From NCBI GenBank assembly GCA_027886175.1, contig JAJNNQ010000027.1, positions 9,190,001 to 9,254,000 on the forward strand: a DNA stretch of 64,000 nt, given 5' to 3'. Shown here in pieces: positions 13,355 to 26,957 of the stretch (positions within the stretch are counted from its first letter, which is position 1; the number at the start of each line of letters is the position of its first letter). The DNA is from Phylloscopus collybita. Lineage: Eukaryota > Chordata > Aves > Passeriformes > Phylloscopidae. Made by a program: the position numbers and the translations under genes. The notes under the pieces were generated by a model. The model was not told the origin of the DNA, ran no database searches, and saw only the letters and a list, made by a program, of their open reading frames with translations.

Positions 13355-16300
13355 GTGATCCTGCTGTGGAAAAGGCAGGAAAGTGGCTTGATCCTGCTGT
13401 GGAAAAGGCAGGAAAGTGGCTGCAAAAGCGTTTTGGCTTGCTGCAAGCAGCAGCAAAGACGAGTGCTTTTCTGCACGCTGCAAACACGAAAGAGAAGCAC
13501 CTACACGGCAAGGGGAGACTGCCTGACACCTGCTGCACTCAGTACAGCTCTGGGCTGCAGCCAGAAAAGGTATTTCAAGGAACTAGCCACGGGGACTCTG
13601 CACTGTGTTGGGAGACTTCCTACAAGGTGACCAGAAGCTGTTCGCCAGCACCCGCTTGCAGCGACCGAGTTCGGCTTTCCACATTTTTCCCCGGCTCTCT
13701 GTCGCTTCTCCGCACAACTTGCGGCTGTACCAAAGACGCCGCTGGCTGTGGTTCCGCGAAGCGCTGCTTTCTCGGAAAAACGCAGCTTCTCGTTCTTGAC
13801 AGCTCTGCTATGCAGAAGCACAGGAAAGCCGGCAGAGCTGCTCCTCTCGCTGCTCTACGCAGAGGTAACTGTAAATTAGCTCGACAGTGATCCTGTTGTG
13901 GAAAAGGCAGGAAAGTGGCTGCAAAAGCGTTTTGGCTTGCTGCAAGCAGCAGCAAAGACTAGTGCTTTTCTGCACGCTGCAAACACGAAACAGAAGCACC
14001 GACACGGCGAGAGGAGACTGCCTGACACCTGCTGCACTCAGTACAGCTCTGGGCTGCTGCCAGGAAAGGTATTTCAAGGAACTAGCCACGGGGATTTTGC
14101 ACTGTGCTGGGAGAGTTTCTACAAGGCGAACAGAAGCTGTTCGCCAGCACCCGCTTGCAGCGACCGAGTTCGGCTTTCCACATTCTTCCCCGGCTCTTTT
14201 TCGCTTCTCCACACAACCTGCGGCTGTACCGAAGACGCCGCTGGCTGTAGTTCAGCGAAGCGCTGCTTGCTCGGCAAAACGCAGCTTCTCGTTCTTGACA
14301 GCTCTGCTATGCAGAAGCACAAGAAAGCCGGCAGCGCTGCTCCTCTAGCTGCTCTACGCAGAGGCAACTGTAAATCAGCTCGACAGTGATCCTGCTGTGG
14401 AAAAGGCAGGAAAGTGGCTTGATCCTGCTGTGGAAAAGGCAGGAAAGTGGCTGCAAAAGCGTTTTGGCTTGCTGGAAGCAGCAGCAAGCACGATAGCTTC
14501 TCTGCACGCTGCAAACACAAAACAGAAGCACCTACACGGCGAGAGGAGACTGCCTGACACCTGCTGCACTCAGTACAGCTCTGGGCTGCTGCCAGGAAGG
14601 GTATTTCAAGGAACTAGCCACGGGGACTCTGCACTGTGCTGGGAGAGTTTCTACAAGGTGACCAGAAGCTGTTCGCCAGCACCCGCTTGCAGCGACCGAG
14701 TTCGGCTTTCCACATTCTTCCCCGGCTCTCTTTCGCTTCTCCGCACAACCTGCGGCTGTACCGAAGACGCCGCTGGCTGTGGTTCCGCGAAGCGCTGCTT
14801 TCTGGGCAAAACGCAGCTTCTCGTTCTTGACAGCTCTGCTATGCAGAAGCACAGGAAAGCCGGCAGAGCTGCTCCTCTCGCTGCTCTACGCAGAGGTAAC
14901 TGTAAATTAGCTCGACAGTGATCCTGCTGTGGAAAAGGCAGGAAAGTGGCTGCAAAAGCGTTTTGGCTTGCTGCAAGCAGCAGCAAAGACGAGTGCTTCT
15001 CTGCACGCTGCAAACACGAAACAGAAGCACCTACACGGCAAGGGGAGATTGCCTGAAACCTGCTGCACTCAGTACAGCTCTGGGCTGCTGCCAGAAAAGG
15101 TATTTCAAGGAACTAGCCACGGGGACTCTGCACTGTGCTGGGAGAGTTTCTACAAGGTGACCAGAAGCTGTTCGCCAGCACCCGCTTGCAGCGACCGAGT
15201 TCGGCTTTCCACATTGTTCCCCGCCTCACTTTCGCATATCCGCACAACCTGCGGCTGTACCGAAGACGCCGCTGGCTGTGGTTCTGCGAAGCGCTGCTTT
15301 CTCGGCCAAACGCAGCTTCTCGTTCTTGACAGCTCTGCTAGGCAGAAGAACAGGAAAGCCGGCAGAGTTGCTCCTCTAGCTGCTCTACGCAGAGGCAACT
15401 GTAAATCAGCACGACAGTGATCCTGCTGTGGAAAAGGCAGGAAAGTGGCTGCAAAAGCGTTTTGGCTTGCTGGAAGCAGCAGCAAGCACGATGGCTTCTT
15501 TGCACGCTGCAAACAAAAAACAGAAGCACCTACACGGCGAGAGGAGACTGCCTGACACCTGCTGCACTCAGTACAGCTCTGGGCTGCTGCCAGGAAAGGT
15601 ATTTCAAGGAACTAGCCACGGGGACTCTGCACTGTGCTGGGAGAGTTTCTACAAGGTGAACAGAATCTGTTCGCCAGCACCCGCTTGCAGCGACCGAGTT
15701 CGGCTTTCCACATTCTTCCCCGGCTCTTTTTCGCTTCTCCGCACAAGCTGCGGCTGTACCGAAGACGCCGCTGGCTGTGGTTCCGCGAAGTGCTGCTTTC
15801 TGGGCAAAACGCAGCTTCTCGTTCTTGACAGCTCTGCTATGCAGAAGCACAGGAAAGCCGGCAGAGCTGCTCCTCTCGCTGCTCTACGCAGAGGTAACTG
15901 TAAATTAGCTCGACAGTGATCCTGTTGTGGAAAAGGCAGGAAAGTGGCTGCAAAAGCGTTTTGGCTTGCTGCAAGCAGCAGCAAAGACGAGTGCTTTTCT
16001 GCACGCTGCAAACACGAAACAGAAGCACCGACACGGCGAGAGGAGACTGCCTGACACCTGCTGCACTCAGTACAGCTCTGGGCTGCTGCCAGGAAAGGTA
16101 TTTCAAGGAACTAGCCGCGGGGATTTTGCACTGTGCTGGGAGAGTTTCTACAAGGCGAACAGAAGCTGTTCGCCAGCACCGCTTGCAGCGACCGAGTTCG
16201 GCTTTCCACATTCTTCCCCGGCTCTTTTTCGCTTCTCCACACAACCTGCGGCTGTACCGAAGACGCCGCTGGCTGTGGTTCCGCGAAGCGCTGCTTTCTC

Positions 16301-16413
16301 GGCAATACGCAGCTTCTCGTTCTTGACAGCTCTGCTATGCAGAAGCACAAGAAAGCCGGCAGCGCTGCTCCTCTAGCTGCTCTACGCAGAGGCAACTGTA
16401 AATCAGCTCGACA
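13355..16413 (+). repeat. HOR I copy 4 (six monomers, 3059 bp)
   Basis: Monomers start at 13355, 13887, 14386, 14918, 15417 and 15916. The copy shares CTAGGCAG with copy 3, so copies 3 and 4 are closest relatives. The last monomer differs from copies 2 and 3: it has lost one C in the run near 16180 (CAGCACCGC instead of CAGCACCCGC), and its right half carries CACAAGAAAGCC instead of GGAAAAGAAAGCC. HOR I ends here. Confidence 0.92.
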
Positions 16414-18442
16414 GTGATCCTGCTGTGGAAAAGGCAGGAAAGTGGCTTGATCCTGCTGTGGAAAAGGCAGGAAAGTGGCTGCAAAAGCGTTTTGGCTTGC
16501 TGCAAGCAGCAGCAAGCACGATGGCTTCTCTGCACGCTGCAAACAAAAAACAGAAGCACCTACACGGCGAGAGGAGACTGCCTGACACCTGCTGCACTCA
16601 GTACAGCTCTGGGCTGCTGCCAGGAAGGGTATTTCAAGGAACTAGCCACGGGGACTCTGCACTGTGCTGGGAGAGTTTCTACAAGGTGACCAGAAGCTGT
16701 TCGCCAGCACCCGCTTGCAGCGACCAAGTTCGGCTTTCCACATTCTTCCCCGGCTCTCTTTCGCTTCTCCGCACAACCTGCGGCTGTACCGAAGACGCCG
16801 CTGGCTGTGGTTCCGCGAAGCGCTGCTTTCTCGGCCAAACGCAGCTTCTCGTTCTTGACAGCTCTGCTATGCAGAAGCACAGGAAAGCCGGCAGAGCTGC
16901 TCCTCTCGCTGCTCTACGCAGAGGTAACTGTAAATTAGCTCGACAGTGATCCTGTTGTGGAAAAGGCAGGAAAGTGGCTGCAAAAGCGTTTTGGCTTGCT
17001 GCAAGCAGCAGCAAAGACGAGTGCTTCTCTGCACGCTGCAAACACGAAACAGAAGCACCTACACGGCGAGAGGAGATTGCCTGAAACCTGCTGCACTCAG
17101 TACAGCTCTGGGCTGCTGCCAGAAAAGGTATTTCAAGGAACTAGCCACGGGGACTCTGCACTGTGCTGGGAGACTTTCTACTAAGTGACCAGAAGCTGTT
17201 CGGCAGCACCCGCTTGCAGCGACCGAGTTCGGCTTTCCACATTTTTCGCCGGCTCTCTTTCGCTTCTCCGCACAACTTGCGGATGTACCGAAGACGCCGC
17301 TGGCTGTGGTTCCGCGAAGCGCTGCTTTCTGGGCAAAACGCAGCTTCTCGTTCTTGACAGCTCTGCTATGCAGAAGAACAGGAAAGCCGGCAGAGCTGCT
17401 CCTCTAGCTGCTCTACGCAGAGGCAACTGTAAATCAGCTCGACAGTGATCCTGCTGTAGAAAAGGCAGGAACGTGGCTGCAAAAGCGTTTTGGCTTGCTG
17501 GAAGCAGCAGCAAGCACGATGGCTTCCCTGCACGCTGCAAACAAAAAACAGAAGCACCTACACGGCGAGAGGAGACTGCCTGACACCTGCTGCACTCAGT
17601 ACAGCTCTGGGCTGCTGCCAGGAAAGGTATTTCAAGGAACTAGCCAAGGGGACTCTGCACTGTGCTGGGAGACTTTCTACAAGGTGACCAAAAACTGTTC
17701 GCTAGCACCCCTCTGCAGCGACCGAGTTCGGCTTTCCACATTCTTCCCCGGCTCTCTTTCGCTTCTCCGCACAACCTGCGGCTGTACCGAAGACGCCGCT
17801 GGCTGTGGTTCTGCGAAGCGCTGCTTTCTCGGCAAAACGCAGCTTCTCGTTCTTGACAGCTCTGCTATGCAGAAGCACAGGAAAGCCGGCAGAGCTGCTC
17901 CTCTAGCTGCTCTACGCAGCGGCAACTGTAAATCAGCTCGACAGTGATCCTGCTGTGGAAAAGGCAGGAAAGTGGCTGCAAAAGCGTTTTGGCTTGCTGC
18001 AAGCAGCAGCAAAGACGAGTGCTTCTCTGCACGCTGCAAACACGAAAGAGAAGCACCTACACGGCAAGGGGAGACTGCCTGACACCTGCTGCACTCAGTA
18101 CAGCTCTGGGCTGCAGCCAGAAAAGGTATTTCAAGGAACTAGCCAGGGGGACTCTGCACTGTGTTGGGAGACTTCCTACAAGATGACCAGAAGCTGTTCG
18201 CCAGCACCTGCTTGCAGCGACCGAGTTCGGCTTTCCACATTTTTCCCCGGCTCTCTGTCGCTTCTCCGCACAACTTGCGGCTGTACCAAAGACGCCGCTG
18301 GCTGTGGTTCTGCGAAGCGCTGCTTTCTCAGCAAAACGCAGCTTCTCGTTCTTGACAGCTCTGCTATTGAGAAGCACAGGAAAGCCGGCAGAGCTGCTCC
18401 TCTACCTGCTCTACGCAGAGGCAACTGTAAATCAGCTCGACA
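16414..18442 (+). repeat. Satellite A transition zone between HOR I and HOR II
   Basis: Four monomers (starts 16414 long, 16946, 17445, 17944) fit neither repeat order cleanly. The first resembles long monomers of HOR I. The last carries the CTATTGAGAAGCAC and GGGCTGCAGCC variants typical of the final monomer of HOR II (26459, 30484). A TAGAAAAGG substitution near 17457 marks the monomer at 17445. Confidence 0.8.
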
Positions 18443-21400
18443 GTGATCCTGCTGTGGAAAAGGCAGGAAAGTGGCTTGATCCTGCTGTGGAAAAGGCAGG
18501 AAAGTGGCTGCAAAAGCGTTTTGGCTTGCTGGAAGCTGCAGCAAGCACGATGGCTTCTCTGCACGCTGCAAACACAAAACAGAAGCACCTACACGGCGAG
18601 AGGAGACTGCCTGACACCTGCTGCACTCAGTACAGCTCTGGGCGGCTGCCAGGAAGGGTATTTCAAGGAACTAGCCACGGGGACTCTGCACTGTGCTGGG
18701 AGAGTTTCTACAAAGTGAACAGAAGCTGTTCGCCAGCACCCGCTTGCAGCGACCGAGTTCGGCTTTCCACATTCTTCCCCGGCTCTCTTTCGCATATCCG
18801 CACAAGCTGCGGCTGTACCGAAGACGCCGCTGGCTGTGGTTCTGCGAAGCGCTGCTTTCTCGGCCAAACGCAGCTTCTCGTTCTTGACAGCTCTGCTATG
18901 CAGAAGCACAGGAAAGCCGGCAGAGCTGCTCCTCTCGCTGCTCTACGCAGAGGTAACTGTAAATTAGCTCGACAGTGATCCTGTTGTGAAAAAGGCAGGA
19001 AAGTGGCTGCAAAAGCGTTTTGGCTTGCTGGAAGCAGCAGCAAAGACGAGTGCTTTTCTGCATGCTGCAAACACGAAACAGAAGCACCTACACGACAAGG
19101 GGAGACTGCCTGACACCTGCTGCACTCAGTACAGCTCTGGGCTGCTGTCAGGAAAGGTATTTCAAGGAACTAGCCACGGGGACTCTGCACTGTGCTGGGA
19201 GAGTTTCTACAAGGTGACCAGAAGCTGTTCGCCAGCACCTGCTTGCAGCGACCGAGTTCGGCTTTCCACATTCTTCCCCGGCTCTCTGTCGCTTCTCCGC
19301 ACAACTTGCGGCTGTACCAAAGACGCCGCTGGCTGTGGTTCCGCGAAGCGCTGCTTTCTGGGCAAAACGCAGCTTCTCGTTCTTGACAGCTCTGCTATGC
19401 AGAAGCACAGGAAAGCCGGCAGAGCTGCTCCTCTAGCTGCTCTACGCAGAGGCAACTGTAAATCAGCTCGACAGTGATCCTGCTGTGGAAAAGGAAGGAA
19501 CGTGGCTGCAAAAGCGTTTTGGCTTGCTGGAAGCAGCAGCAAGCACGATGGCTTCCCTGCACGCTGCAAACAAAAAACAGAAGCACCTACACGGCGAGAG
19601 GAGACTGCCTGACACCTGCTGCACTCAGTACAGCTCTGGGCTGCTGCCAGGAAAATTATTTCAAGGAACTAGCCACGGGGACTCTGCACTGTGCTGGGAG
19701 AGTTTCTACAAGGTGACCAGAAGCTGTTCGCCAGCACCCGCTTGCAGCGACCGAGTTCGGCTTTCCACATTCTTCCCCGGCTCTCTTTCGCTTCTCCGCT
19801 CAACCTGCGGCTGTACCGAAGACGCCGCTGGCTGTGGTTCCGCGAAGCGCTGCTTTCTGGGCAAAACGCAGCTTCTCGTTCTTGACAGCTCTGCTATGCA
19901 GAAGCACAGGAAAGCCGGCAGAGCTGCTCCTCTCGCTGCTCTACGCAGAGGTAACTGTAAATTAGCTCGACAGTGATCCTGTTGTGGAAAAGGCAGGAAA
20001 GTGGCTGCAAAAGCGTTTTGGCTTGCTGCAAGCAGCAGCAAAGACGAGTGCTTCTCTGCACGCTGCAAACACGAAACAGAAGCACCTACACGGCAAGGGG
20101 AGATTGCCTGAAACCTGCTGCACTCAGTACAGCTCTGGGCTGCTGCCAGAAAAGGTATTTCAAGGAACTAGCCACTGGGACTCTGCACTGTGCTGGGAGA
20201 CTTTCTACTAAGTGACCACAAGCTGTTCGCCAGCACCCGCTTGCAGCGACCGAGTTCGGCTTTCCACATTCTTCCCCGGCTCTCTTTCGCTTCTCCGCAC
20301 AACCTGCGGCTGTACCGAAGACGCCGCTGGCTGTGGTTCCGCGAAGCGCTGCTTTCTCGGCAAAACGCAGCTTCTCGTTCTTGACAGCTCTGCTATGCAG
20401 AAGCACAGGAAAGCCGGCAGAGCTGCTCCTCTAGCTGCTCTACGCAGAGGCAACTGTAAATCAGCTCGACAGTGATCCTGCTGTGGAAAAGGCAGGAAAG
20501 TGGCTGCAAAAGCGTTTTGACTTGCTGGAAGCAGCAGCAAGCACGATGGCTTCCCTGCACGCTGCAAACAAAAACAGAAGCACCTACACGGCGAGAGGAG
20601 ACTGCCTGACACCTGCTGCACTCAGTACAGCTCTGGGCTGCTGCCAGAAAAGGTATTTCAAGGAACTAGCCACGGGGACTCTGCACTGTGCTGGGAGAGT
20701 TTCTACAAGGTGACCAGAAGCTGTTCGCCAGCACCCGCTTGCAGGGACCGAGTTCGGCTTTCCACATTCTTCCCCGGCTCTCTTTCGCTTCTCCGCACAA
20801 GCTGCGGCTGTACCGAAGACGCCGCTGGCTGTGGTTCCGCGAAGCGCTGCTTACTGGGCAAAACGCAGCTTCTCGTTCTTGACAGCTCTGCTATGCAGAA
20901 GCACAGGAAAGCCGGCAGAGCTGCTCCTCTCGCTGCTCTACGCAGAGGTAACTGTAAATTAGCTCGACAGTGATCCTGCTGTGGAAAAGGCAGGAAAGTG
21001 GCTGCAAAAGCGTTTTGGTTTGCTGCAAGCAGTAGCAAAGACGAGTGCTTCTCTGCACGCTGCAAACACGAAAGAGAAGCACCTACACGGCAAGGGGAGA
21101 TTGCCTGAAACCTGCTGCACTCAGTACAGCTCTGGGCTGCTGCCAGAAAAGGTATTTCAAGGAACTAGCCACGGGGACTCTGCACTGTGCTGGGAGACTT
21201 TCTACTAAGTGACCAGAAGCTGTTCGCCAGCACCCGCTTGCAGCGACCGAGTTTGGCTTTCCACATTTTTCCCCGGCTCTCTTTCGCTTCTCCGCACAAC
21301 CTGCGGCTGTACCGAAGACGCCGCTGGCTGTGGTTCTGCGAAGCGCTGCTTTCTGGGCAAAACGCAGCTTCTCGTTCTTGACAGCTCTGCTATGCAGAAG

Positions 21401-24400
21401 CACAGGAAAGCCGGCAGAGCTGCTCCTCTCGCTGCTCTACGCAGAGGCAACTGTAAATCAGCTCGACAGTGATCCTGCTGTGGAAAAGGCAGGAACGTGG
21501 CTGCAAAAGCGTTTTGGCTTGCTGGATGCAGCAGCAAGCACGATGGCTTCCCTGCACGCTGCAAACAAAAAACAGAAGCACATACACGGCGAGAGGAGGC
21601 TGCCTGACACCTGCTGCACTCAGTACAGCTCTGGGCTGCTGCCAGGAAAGGTATTTCAAGGAACTAGCCACGGGGACTCTGCACTGTGCTGGGAGAGTTT
21701 CTACAAGGTGACCAGAAACTGTTCGCTAGCACCCGTCTGCAGCGACCGAGTTCGGCTTTCCACATTCTTCCCCGGCTCTCTTTCGCTTCTCCGCACAACC
21801 TGCGGCTGTACCGAAGACGCCGCTGGCTGTGGTTCCGCGAAGCGCTGCTTTCTCGGCAAAACGCAGCTTCTCGTTCTTGACAGCTCTGCTATGCAGAAGC
21901 ACAGGAAAGCCGGCAGAGCTGCTCCTCTCGCTGCTCTACGCAGAGGTAACTGTAAATTAGCTCGACAGTGATCCTGTTGTGGAAAAGGCAGGAAAGTGGC
22001 TGCAAAAGCGTTTTGGCTTGCTGCAAGCAGCAGCAAAGACGAGTGCTTTTCTGCACGCTGCAAACACGAAACAGAAGCACCTACACGGCGAGAGGAGATT
22101 GCCTGAAACCTGCTGCACTCAGTACAGCTCTGGGCTGCTGCCAGAAAAGGTATTTCAAGGAACTAGCCACGGGGACTCTGCACTGTGCTGGGAGACTTTC
22201 TACTAAGTGACCACAAGCTGTTCGGCAGCACCCGCTTGCAGCGACCGAGTTCGGCTTTCCACATTTTTCCCCGGCTCTCTTTCGCTTCTCCGCACATCTT
22301 GCGGATGTACCGAAGACGCCGCTGGCTGTGGTTCCGCGAAGCGCTGCTTTCTGGGCAAAAACCAGCTTCTCGTTCTTGACAGCTCTGCTATGCAGAAGCA
22401 CAGGAAAGCCGGCAGAGCTGCTCCTCTAGCTGCTCTACGCAGAGGCAACTGTAAATCAGCTCGACAGTGATCCTGCTGTGGAAAAGGAAGGAACGTGGCT
22501 GCAAAAGCGTTTTGGCTTGCTGGAAGCAGCAGCAAGCACGATGGCTTCCCTGCACGCTGCAAACAAAAAACAGAAGCACCTACACGGCGAGAGGAGACTG
22601 CCTGACACCTGCTGCACTCAGTACAGCTCTGGGCTGCTGCCAGGAAAATTATTTCAAGGAACTAGCCACGGGGACTCTGCACTGTGCTGGGAGAGTTTCT
22701 ACAAGGTGACCAGAAGCTGTTCGCCAGCACCCGCTTGCAGCGACCGAGTTCGGCTTTCCACATTCTTCCCCGGCTCTCTTTCGCTTCTCCGCTCAACCTG
22801 CGGCTGTACCGAAGACGCCGCTGGCTGTGGTTCCGCGAAGCGCTGCTTTCTGGGCAAAACGCAGCTTCTCGTTCTTGACAGCTCTGCTATGCAGAAGCAC
22901 AGGAAAGCCGGCAGAGCTGCTCCTCTCGCTGCTCTATGCAGAGGTAACTGTAAATTAGCTCGACAGTGATCCTGTTGTGGAAAAGGCAGGAAAGTGGCTG
23001 CAAAAGCGTTTTGGCTTGCTGCAAGCAGCAGCAAAGACGAGTGCTTCTCTGCACGCTGCAAACACGAAACAGAAGCACCTACACGGCAAGGGGAGATTGC
23101 CTGAAACCTGCTGCACTCAGTACAGCTCTGGGCTGCTGCCAGAAAAAGTATTTCAAGGAACTAGCCACTGGGACTCTGCACTGTGCTGGGAGACTTTCTA
23201 CTAAGTGACCACAAGCTGTTCGCCAGCACCCGCTTGCAGCGACCGAGTTCGGCTTTCCACATTCTTCCCCGGCTCTCTTTCGCTTCTCCGCACAAGCTGC
23301 GGCTGTACCGAAGACGCCGCTGGCTGTGGTTCCGCGAAGCGCTGCTTTCTGGGCAAAACGCAGCTTCTCGTTCTTGACAGCTCTGCTATGCAGAAGCACA
23401 GGAAAGCCGGCAGAGCTGCTCCTCTAGCTGCTCTACGCAGAGGCAACTGTAAATCAGCTCGACAGTGATCCTGCTGTGGAAAAGGCAGGAAAGTGGCTGC
23501 AAAAGCGTTTTGACTTGCTGGAAGCAGCAGCAAGCACGATGGCTTCCCTGCACGCTGCAAACAAAAAACAGAAGCACCTACACGGCGAGAGGAGACTGCC
23601 TGACACCTGCTGCACTCAGTACAGCTCTGGGCTGCTGCCAGAAAAGGTATTTCAAGGAACTAGCCACGGGGACTCTGCACTGTGCTGGGAGAGTTTCTAC
23701 AAGGTGACCAGAAGCTGTTCGCCAGCACCCGCTTGCAGGGACCGAGTTCGGCTTTCCACATTCTTCCCCGGCTCTCTTTCGCTTCTCCGCACAAGCTGCG
23801 GCTATACCGAAGACGCCGCTGGCTGTGGTTCCGCGAAGCGCTGCTTACTGGGCAAAACGCAGCTTCTCGTTCTTGACAGCTCTGCTATGCAGAAGCACAG
23901 GAAAGCCGGCAGAGCTGCTCCTCTCGCTGCTCTACGCAGAGGTAACTGTAAATTAGCTCGACAGTGATCCTGTTGTGGAAAAGGCAGGAAAGTGGCTGCA
24001 AAAGCGTTTTGGTTTGCTGCAAGCAGCAGCAAAGACGAGTGCTTCTCTGCACGCTGCAAACACGAAAGAGAAGCACCTACACGGCAAGGGGAGATTGCCT
24101 GAAACCTGCTGCACTCAGTACAGCTCTGGGCTGCTGCCAGAAAAGGTATTTCAAGGAACTAGCCACGGGGACTCTGCACTGTGCTGGGAGACTTTCTACT
24201 AAGTGACCAGAAGCTGTTCGCCAGCACCCGCTTGCAGCGACCGAGTTCGGCTTTCCACATTTTTCCCCGGCTCTCTTTCGCTTCTCCGCACAACCTGCGG
24301 CTGTACCGAAGACGCCGCTGGCTGTGGTTCTGCGAAGCGCTGCTTTCTCGGCAAAACGCAGCTTCTCGTTCTTGACAGCTCTGCTATGCAGAAGCACAGG

Positions 24401-26957
24401 AAAGCCGGCAGAGCTGCTCCTCTCGCTGCTCTACGCAGAGGCAACTGTAAATCAGCTCGACAGTGATCCTGCTGTGGAAAAGGCAGGAACGTGGCTGCAA
24501 AAGCGTTTTGGCTTGCTGGAAGCAGCAGCAAGCACGATGGCTTCCCTGCACGCTGCAAACAAAAAACAGAAGCACATACACGGCGAGAGGAGGCTGCCTG
24601 ACACCTGCTGCACTCAGTACAGCTCTGGGCTCCTGCCAGGAAAGGTATTTCAAGGAACTAGCCACGGGGACTCTGCACTGTGCTGGGAGAGTTTCTACAA
24701 GGTGACCAGAAACTGTTCGCTAGCACCCGTCTGCAGCGACCGAGTTCGGCTTTCCACATTCTTCCCCGGCTCTCTTTCGCTTCTCCGCACAACCTGCGGC
24801 TGTACCGAAGACGCCGCTGGCTGTGGTTCCACGAACCGCTGCTTTCTCGGCAAAACGCAGCTTCTCGTTCTTGACAGCTCTGCTATGCAGAAGAACCGGA
24901 AAGCCGGCAGAGCTGCTCCTCTAGCTGCTCTACGCAGAGGCAACTGTAAATCAGCTCGACAGTGATCCTGCTGTGGAAAAGGCAGGAACGTGGCTGCAAA
25001 AGCGTTTTGGCTTGCTGCAAGCAGCAGCAAGCACGATGGCTTCCCTGCACGCTGCAAACAAAAAACAGAAGCACATACACGGCGAGAGGAGGCTGCCTGA
25101 CACCTGCTGCACTCAGTACAGCTCTGGGCTCCTGCCAGGAAAGGTATTTCAAGGAACTAGCCACGGGGACTCTGCACTGTGCTGGGAGAGTTTCTACAAG
25201 GTGACCAGAAACTGTTCGCTAGCACCCGTCTGCAGCGACCGAGTTCGGCTTTCCACATTCTTCCCCGGCTCTCTTTCGCTTCTCCGCACAACCTGCGGCT
25301 GTACCGAAGACGCCGCTGGCTGTGGTTCCGCGAAGCGCTGCTTTCTCGGCAAAACGCAGCTTCTCGTTCTTGACAGCTCTGCTATGCAGAAGCACAGGAA
25401 AGCCGGCAGAGCTGCTCCTCTCGCTGCTCTACGCAGAGGTAACTGTAAATTAGCTCGACAGTGATCCTGTTGTGGAAAAGGCAGGAAAGTGGCTGCAAAA
25501 GCGTTTTGGCTTGCTGCAAGCAGCAGCAAAGACGAGTGCTTTTCTGCACGCTGCAAACACGAAACAGAAGCACCTACACGGCGAGAGGAGATTGCCTGAA
25601 ACCTGCTGCACTCAGTACAGCTCTGGGCTGCTGCCAGAAAAGGTATTTCAAGGAACTAGCCACGGGGACTCTGCACTGTGCTGGGAGACTTTCTACTAAG
25701 TGACCAGAAGCTGTTCGGCAGCACCCGCTTGCAGCGACCGAGTTCGGCTTTCCACATTTTTCCCCGGCTCTCTTTCGCTTCTCCGCACAACTTGCGGATG
25801 TACCGAAGACGCCGCTGGCTGTGGTTCCGCGAAGCGCTGCTTTCTGGGCAAAACGCAGCTTCTCGTTCTTGACAGCTCTCCTATGCAGAAGAACAGGAAA
25901 GCCGGCAGAGCTGCTCCTCTAGCTGCTCTACGCAGAGGCAACTGTAAATCAGCTCGACAGTGATCCTGCTGTGGAAAAGGCAGGAACGTGGCTGCAAAAG
26001 CGTTTTGGCTTGCTGGAAGCAGCAGCAAGCACGATGGCTTCCCTGCACGCTGCAAACAAAAAACAGAAGCACCTACACGGCGAGAGGAGACTGCCTGACA
26101 CCTGCTGCACTCAGTACAGCTCTGGGCTGCTGCCAGGAAAGGTATTTCAAGGAACTAGCCACTGGGACTCTGCACTGTGCTGGGAGAGTTTCTACAAGGT
26201 GACCAGAAACTGTTCGCTAGCACCCGTCTGCAGCGACCGAGTTCGGCTTTCCACATTCTTCCCCGGCTCTCTTTCGCTTCTCCGCACAACCTGCGGCTGT
26301 ACCGAAGACGCCGCTGGCTGTGTTTCTGCGAAGCGCTGCTTTCTCGGCAAAACGCAGCTTCTCGTTCTTGACAGCTCTGCTATGCAGAAGCACAGGAAAG
26401 CCGGCAGAGCTGCTCCTCTAGCTGCTCTACGCAGCGGCAACTGTAAATCAGCTCGACAGTGATCCTGCTGTGGAAAAGGCAGGAAAGTGGCTGCAAAAGC
26501 CTTTTGGCTTGCTGCAAGCAGCAGCAAAGACGAGTGCTTTTCTGCACGCTGCAAACACGAAAGAGAAGCACCTACACGGCAAGGGGAGACTGCCTGACAC
26601 CTGCTGCACTCAGTACAGCTCTGGGCTGCAGCCAGAAAAGGTATTTCAAGGAACTAGCCACGGGGACTCTGCACTGTGTTGGGAGACTTCCTACAAGGTG
26701 ACCAGAAGCTGTTCGCCAGCACCCGCTTGCAGCGACCGAGTTCGGCTTTCCACATTTTTCCCCGGCTCTCTGTCGCTTCTCCGCACAACTTGCGGCTGTA
26801 CCAAAGACGCCGCTGGCTGTGGTTCCGCGAAGCGCTGCTTTCTCAGCAAAACGCAGCTTCTCGTTCTTGACAGCTCTGCTATTGAGAAGCACTGGAAAGC
26901 CGGCAGAGCTGCTCCTCTAGCTGCTCTACGCAGAGGCAACTGTAAATCAGCTCGACA
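18443..26957 (+). repeat. Satellite A, scrambled 17-monomer HOR II block (8515 bp)
   Basis: One long monomer (18443) is followed by sixteen short ones starting at 18975, 19474, 19973, 20472, 20970, 21469, 21968, 22467, 22966, 23465, 23964, 24463, 24962, 25461, 25960 and 26459. The types are those of HOR II, but the internal series is repeated and re-ordered. The run GGAAGGAACGTGG, TAGCCACTGGG, TTTTGACTTGC occurs at 19474-20970 and again at 22467-23963. Monomers 24463 and 24962 share the rare GGGCTCCTGCC, suggesting a recent single-monomer duplication. One A is missing from the run near 20570. Confidence 0.85.
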
